From assembly GCF_902497745.1 (NCBI RefSeq), contig NZ_CABVHJ010000017.1, positions 64,501 to 128,500 on the forward strand: a stretch of DNA of 64,000 nucleotides, in the 5' to 3' direction. Within the stretch, counting starts at the first letter, position 1. Each line of letters starts with the position of its first letter. The notes beneath the pieces are model-generated. The model saw only the letters and a program-made list of their open reading frames with translations, made no database searches and was not told where the DNA came from. A program made the translations under genes and the position numbers. This stretch comes from Pseudomonas fluorescens (GTDB lineage: Bacteria > Pseudomonadota > Gammaproteobacteria > Pseudomonadales > Pseudomonadaceae). Of this stretch, positions 59,979 to 64,000 are shown piece after piece.

Positions 59979-62482
59979 TGGCACGTTTGCCGCTGTTGCG
60001 TCTGTTCAGTCTCGCCATTCGCCAACTCATGCGCGATGCCCGCGCCGGCGAATTGCGCGTGTTGTTCTTCGCTTTGGTCGTCGCGGTGGCGGCGAGTACC
60101 GCCATCGGCTATTTCGGCGCTCGCCTGAACGGCGCCATGATGCTGCGCGCGACCGAGTTCCTCGGCGCCGATCTGGTGCTCGAGGGAAGTTCGCCGGCCC
60201 GTGAAGAACAGATCAGGAGTGGCACCGAGCTGCGCCTGAATCACGCACAAGTGGTGGAGTTTTCCAGCGTCATCGCCACCGACAATGGCATTCAGTTGTC
60301 GAGCATCAAAGCCGTCGACCGTGCCTATCCGTTGCGCGGTGAACTGAAGAGCGCGCCCGCCCCCTTCGCCGCCGAAGAAACCGGCGGTGAACCGCAACCC
60401 GGCGAAGCCTGGGTCGAGGCACGCCTTCTGACCGCACTGGATCTGAAGATCGGCGACAGCATCGATGTCGGCATGAAGACATTGAAAATGACCCGCGTGC
60501 TGACCTACGAACCGGATCGCGCCGGCAACTTCTATAGCCTGACGCCGCGGGTGATGATCAACCTTGACGACCTCGCCGCCACCGGTGTCGTGCAACCCGG
60601 CAGCCGCGTAAGTTACCGCGAACTGTGGCGTGGTGAACCGCAGGCGCTGGAAACCTATCGACAGCTGATCAAACCCGGGCTCGCTGCGAATCAGCGAATT
60701 CAGGATGCCCGCGATGGCAACCGGCAGATTGGCGGTGCACTCGGTAAGGCCGAGCGTTATCTGAACATGGCCAGTCTGGTCGCCGTGCTGTTGGCCGGTG
60801 TGGCAGTGGCGTTGTCGGCGAACCGTTTCGCCAGCCGCCGTTTCGATGCCAGCGCCTTGCTGCGTTGCCTCGGTCTTTCGCGCCGGGAAACCATGGTGCT
60901 GTTCAGTTTGCAGTTGACCGTGCTCGGCTTGCTCGCCGCACTCAGCGGGGCATTGCTCGGCTGGTTGGCACAACTGGGCCTGTTCGCGCTGCTGCATGAT
61001 TTGTTGCCAAGCGACGTGCCGCCGGGCGGTCTGTTTCCAGCCATCGCCGGGATCGGCACCGGACTGGTGGCGTTGGCCGGTTTCGCCTTGCCGCCGCTGG
61101 CCGCATTGGGTCGCGTGCCGCCGCTGCGTGTGCTGCGCCGGGACATGCTGCCGATTCCGTCGAGCACGTGGATGGTTTATGGCGCAGCTCTGGGTGCGCT
61201 CGGCCTGATCATGTGGCGCCTGAGCCTCGATCTGCTGCTGACGTTCGCCTTGCTCGGTGGTGGTGTAGTTGCCGCGTTGGTGTTGGGCGGTCTGCTGTTG
61301 TTACTGCTGCAAAGCCTGCGGCGGATGCTCGCCCGCGCTTCGCTGCCATGGCGCTTGGGCTTGGGCCAGTTGTTGCGCCACCCCTTGGCTGCGGCCGGTC
61401 AGTCGCTGGCATTCGGTCTGATTCTGCTGTCGATGGCCTTGATCGCTCTGCTGCGCGGCGAACTGCTCGACACCTGGCAAAACCAGTTGCCGAAAAATGC
61501 GCCGAACTACTTTGCTCTGAACATCCTGCCAGCAGACAAACAGGCATTCACCGATCATCTGATCAAAGTGTCCGCGCAAGCGGCGCCACTGTATCCGGTG
61601 GTGCCCGGCCGACTGATCAGCATCAACGGCGAAGCCGTGCAGCAAATCGTCAGCAAGGATTCGGCGGGCGACCGCGCCGTGCAACGCGACTTGAGTCTGA
61701 CCTGGGCCGCTGATTTACCGGCGGGCAACAAGCTCACTTCGGGTGAATGGTGGAAGGATCAGCCGACCGACGATGTTCCCGGGGTATCGGTGGAAGGCAA
61801 AGTCGCCGAAAGCCTCAAGCTCAAGCTCGGCGATCACATGGTGTTCAGTGTCGGTGGGGTCAATCGTGAAGCGAAGGTCACCAGCCTGCGCGAGATTAAC
61901 TGGGACAACTTCCAGCCGAACTTCTTCATGATCTTCCAGCCCGGCACGTTGAAGGATCTGCCGGCGACTTACCTGACCAGCTTCTATCTGGCTCCGGGTC
62001 ATGATCAGCAGATCGTCGAACTGTCGCGTACCTTCCCGGCTGTGACCATTCTTCAGGTCGAAGCACTGCTGGAACAACTGCGCAGCATCCTCGCCCAAGT
62101 CACCCTGGCCGTGGAATATGTGTTGTTGTTTGTTTTGGCAGCGGGCATGGCCGTGCTGTTTTCCGGCTTGCAGTCGACGCTCGATGAACGTATTCGCCAA
62201 GGTGCGCTGCTACGTGCCTTGGGTGCGGAGCGGCAGTTGCTGATCAAGGCGCGGCGCATCGAGTTCGGCTTGCTCGGTGCGGTCAGCGGACTGCTTGCGG
62301 CGATCGGTTCGGAAGTGGTGAGTCTGTTGTTGTATCGCTACGCGTTCGATCTGCCGTGGCACCCGCATCCGTGGTTGTTGGTGCTGCCGTTGATTGGCGC
62401 CGCGCTGATTGGGGGTGCCGGTGTGTTCGGCACGCGCCGGGCGCTCAATGCAAGTCCACTGACAGTGTTGCGTGAGGGTTGA
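59978..62482 (+). CDS. ybbP: FtsX-like ABC permease YbbP-like, 834 aa
   Basis: A permease with two FtsX units and about ten membrane helices: an N-terminal helix (VLFFALVVAVAASTAIGYFG), a ~220-residue periplasmic MacB-like domain, a four-helix core at about 260-440, a second periplasmic domain and a C-terminal three-helix FtsX domain. SRRETMVLFSLQLTVLG is the typical coupling region. It works with YbbA, probably moving lipids or a peptide across or out of the inner membrane. Confidence 0.93.
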   Translation: MARLPLLRLFSLAIRQLMRDARAGELRVLFFALVVAVAASTAIGYFGARLNGAMMLRATEFLGADLVLEGSSPAREEQIRSGTELRLNHAQVVEFSSVIATDNGIQLSSIKAVDRAYPLRGELKSAPAPFAAEETGGEPQPGEAWVEARLLTALDLKIGDSIDVGMKTLKMTRVLTYEPDRAGNFYSLTPRVMINLDDLAATGVVQPGSRVSYRELWRGEPQALETYRQLIKPGLAANQRIQDARDGNRQIGGALGKAERYLNMASLVAVLLAGVAVALSANRFASRRFDASALLRCLGLSRRETMVLFSLQLTVLGLLAALSGALLGWLAQLGLFALLHDLLPSDVPPGGLFPAIAGIGTGLVALAGFALPPLAALGRVPPLRVLRRDMLPIPSSTWMVYGAALGALGLIMWRLSLDLLLTFALLGGGVVAALVLGGLLLLLLQSLRRMLARASLPWRLGLGQLLRHPLAAAGQSLAFGLILLSMALIALLRGELLDTWQNQLPKNAPNYFALNILPADKQAFTDHLIKVSAQAAPLYPVVPGRLISINGEAVQQIVSKDSAGDRAVQRDLSLTWAADLPAGNKLTSGEWWKDQPTDDVPGVSVEGKVAESLKLKLGDHMVFSVGGVNREAKVTSLREINWDNFQPNFFMIFQPGTLKDLPATYLTSFYLAPGHDQQIVELSRTFPAVTILQVEALLEQLRSILAQVTLAVEYVLLFVLAAGMAVLFSGLQSTLDERIRQGALLRALGAERQLLIKARRIEFGLLGAVSGLLAAIGSEVVSLLLYRYAFDLPWHPHPWLLVLPLIGAALIGGAGVFGTRRALNASPLTVLREG

Positions 62483-62516
62483 TAGACTCAAGCGGTCTTA
62501 ATCACAAGAAGTTGCC

Positions 62517-63014
62517 ATGAGCCGTTATCGCCCTCCACGCCCCGCCGGCACCGCGTTGATCACCCCTGAAGGTGAAGCGCGGATGCGTGCCGAATTTCAT
62601 GAGCTGTGGCATGTGCGCCGTCCGCAGGTGACGCAATCGGTCAGCGAGGCCGCGGCTCAGGGTGATCGCTCGGAAAACGCCGAATACACCTACGGCAAGA
62701 AAATGCTGCGCGAGATCGACAGTCGCGTGCGCTTTCTGACCAAACGTCTGGAAGCGTTGAAAGTCGTCAGTGAAAAACCCAGCGATCCGAACAAGGTCTA
62801 CTTCGGCGCGTGGGTGACTATCGAAGACGAAGACGGCAAGCAATCGCGCTATCGCATCGTCGGTCCGGATGAACTGGATCTGAAGCTGGGCCTGATCAGC
62901 ATCGACTCGCCACTGGCCCGCGCCTTGATCGGCAAGGCGCTGGATGCAGAAGTCCGGGTGCAGACTCCGACGGGTGAACAGTTCGTTTACATCGTCGCTA
63001 TCGACTATCCGTAA
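62517..63014 (+). CDS. greB: Transcript cleavage factor GreB
   Basis: GreB rescues backtracked RNA polymerase. The 165-residue protein shows the GreB N-terminus TPEGEARMRAEFHELWHVRRP and coiled-coil tip GDRSENAEYTYGKKMLRE with the acidic pair, then the FKBP-like domain ending SPLARALIGKALDAEVRVQTPTGEQ. It lies 34 bp after ybbP on the same strand. It is longer and closer to the consensus than the Gre-like protein at 49688. Confidence 0.96.
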   Translation: MSRYRPPRPAGTALITPEGEARMRAEFHELWHVRRPQVTQSVSEAAAQGDRSENAEYTYGKKMLREIDSRVRFLTKRLEALKVVSEKPSDPNKVYFGAWVTIEDEDGKQSRYRIVGPDELDLKLGLISIDSPLARALIGKALDAEVRVQTPTGEQFVYIVAIDYP

Positions 63015-63020
63015 AGCCTA

Positions 63021-63329
63021 TCAGCGGCGAGTGATCAAACCTTGGCGTGCAACGCGGACCAGTTGCTTGATCATCTCCGGCGCATCTTCCGCACTCGGTG
63101 CCTGAATCACTGCCAGATCAAAACTGTCACTGGCAAAACGCGCCAGCGACTCGCCGTCTTCGACAAACTGGATGAGGAACGCGGCAGGACCGCCGCTGCG
63201 ACGTGGCCAGCCATCGAGGTAACGCAACAGCGTCGGCTGATGCTTGCCACCAAGAAGGATTTTCGGGTTGCGCTGGGTGATATGTGCCGTGATCGGCGCG
63301 GGACGTGCTGGAGGGCGTAGTGCATTCAT
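63021..63329 (-). CDS. Conserved hypothetical protein, 102 aa
   Basis: Start at the ATG at 63329; there is no strong ribosome site. The N-terminus is proline-rich (RPPARPAPITAHITQRNPK). The rest is a mixed alpha/beta stretch with SFDLAVIQAPSAEDAPEMIKQLVRVARQGLITRR, which looks like the end of a methyltransferase-like fold, but without motifs. Function unknown; convergent with greB. Confidence 0.65.
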   Translation of the reverse strand: MNALRPPARPAPITAHITQRNPKILLGGKHQPTLLRYLDGWPRRSGGPAAFLIQFVEDGESLARFASDSFDLAVIQAPSAEDAPEMIKQLVRVARQGLITRR

Positions 63330-63532
63330 CGTGTCGTGTCTCTGCCTCAAAAGTCTGCATGGCAGGTGAGAGGCAACACCGAACCAGCGCTTTAGCGGTA
63401 TTTCGAAGCCCTGTTCCGGCTTCTGACAGCAACTGTTGAAGTCACCTGGCGCCCCGCAAGTAGCTGTTTAAATCGGCGCATGGGCAACATCCTAGATAAC
63501 GTGACCGATCAGTGTCAAGAATCAGCCGCAAC

Positions 63533-63563
63533 AAAAAAAGGCCCGCACAATGCGGGCCTTTTC
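63533..63563 (-). terminator. Terminator after the doxX-like gene
   Basis: AAAAAAAGGCCCGCA-CAA-TGCGGGCCTTTT hairpin with A and T tracts, 16 bp after the DoxX stop on the minus strand. Confidence 0.9.
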
Positions 63564-63578
63564 CTTGAGCCAGAGCGC

Positions 63579-64000
63579 TTAACCGGCGATGGCGCGATCC
63601 ACCGAAAGCTTGCCGGCGCCTTCGATCAGCACGGCGAGACTGCCACCGAGCAGGGCCAGAGCAAACTCGTAACCGTTGTTGGCCATAAACAGACCGTTGC
63701 TGATGTGTACGGTGAAGATCGCCACCAGCGACAGGAAGGTCAGACCCAATGCTGCCGGACGCACCAGCAGGCCGATGATCAAGGCCAGGCCGGCGAAGAA
63801 CTCAGTGCCGCCAGCCAGGGTCGCCATCAGGTAGCCCGGGTGCAGACCAATGCTGTCCATGTACTGCGCCGTGCCCGCCAGACCATAACCACCGAACAGA
63901 CCGAAAAGCTTTTGCGAACCGTGCGCAGCGAAGATTACGCCGACCGCAATGCGCAGGATGGTCAGACCGTAGCCAGCGCGGGTGAACAGTACTTTGTTGA
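63579..64000 (-). CDS. DoxX-family membrane protein, 5' end beyond the window
   Basis: The frame is open to the right window edge (at least 140 codons). It has four hydrophobic helices with YGLTILRIAVGVIFAAHGSQKLFGLFGG at the N-terminal part and GGTEFFAGLALIIGLLVRP in the middle, the DoxX signature. Relatives are small membrane proteins linked to redox or stress functions. The start codon lies outside the window. Confidence 0.88.
   Translation of the reverse strand, partial: NKVLFTRAGYGLTILRIAVGVIFAAHGSQKLFGLFGGYGLAGTAQYMDSIGLHPGYLMATLAGGTEFFAGLALIIGLLVRPAALGLTFLSLVAIFTVHISNGLFMANNGYEFALALLGGSLAVLIEGAGKLSVDRAIAG

Overview
The window reads as ordinary chromosome of a fluorescent Pseudomonas, most likely of the P. 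fluorescens group. The evidence is high GC with strong GC3 bias, an OprI-type lipoprotein, CysB, OspR/Gpx, OhrR/Ohr, the EF-P/EarP pair with Arg32, a SagS-type hybrid kinase, class I and class II DAHP synthases, and seven paired REP elements built on GTGGGAGCGAGC/GCTCGCTCCCAC. I see no rRNA, tRNA, prophage, insertion sequence, plasmid gene or CRISPR array. Gene density is about one gene per 0.95 kb.

Layout. 0-6 kb: an edge-truncated MOSC protein, CheV, an HPt-like protein lacking the histidine, a NarL-type kinase/regulator pair and a YegS-type lipid kinase. 6-10.7 kb: molybdenum-cofactor genes moeA-moaB (minus) and mobA (plus), a small lipoprotein, a pseudouridine synthase and a glutaredoxin-like protein. 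10.9-15.2 kb: a CPA2 antiporter, an ammonium transporter and a three-gene ElaB/YqjD-YqjE-like envelope operon. 15.3-29.3 kb: a signalling-rich stretch with an EAL protein, dgt, a LuxR-type regulator plus a 1218-residue BvgS-like kinase, a dCache-HAMP-GAF-HD protein, free-methionine sulfoxide reductase, a DUF815 ATPase and a SagS-like hybrid kinase.

29.3-35 kb: ospR-gpx, msrB, alaA, htpX, tpm and a YgiD-type dioxygenase. 35-42 kb: a DeaD-type helicase with a long leader, an enoyl-CoA hydratase, a spermidine-synthase-like protein, class II DAHP synthase and a YcaQ-like glycosylase. 42-47 kb: DUF1127, two LysR regulators, a TauE exporter, ohrR-ohr and a secreted esterase. 47-56 kb: efp/earP, a Gre-like factor, cysB, usp, a 5'-nucleotidase, a PanE-like reductase, a thioredoxin-like protein, a PilZ-like protein, class I DAHP synthase and a GNAT. 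56-64 kb: oprI, an L,D-transpeptidase, tesA, ybbA-ybbP-type ABC genes, greB and a truncated DoxX gene.

How the genes work together. Peroxide and oxidised-methionine defence is concentrated here (gpx, ospR, msrB, fRMsr, ohrR, ohr). In both MarR/OhrR cassettes an inverted repeat sits on the predicted -35 element. The 15-29 kb block combines phosphorelay kinases with likely cyclic-di-GMP enzymes. OprI lies beside an L,D-transpeptidase, the enzyme class that anchors such lipoproteins to peptidoglycan. I found no clearly undescribed system. The best leads are domain-level oddities: the HD protein with a long insert, EAL with a C-terminal Cache-like region, the HPt-like protein without histidine, an extra Gre-like factor, and head-to-head genes with almost no space between their start codons.
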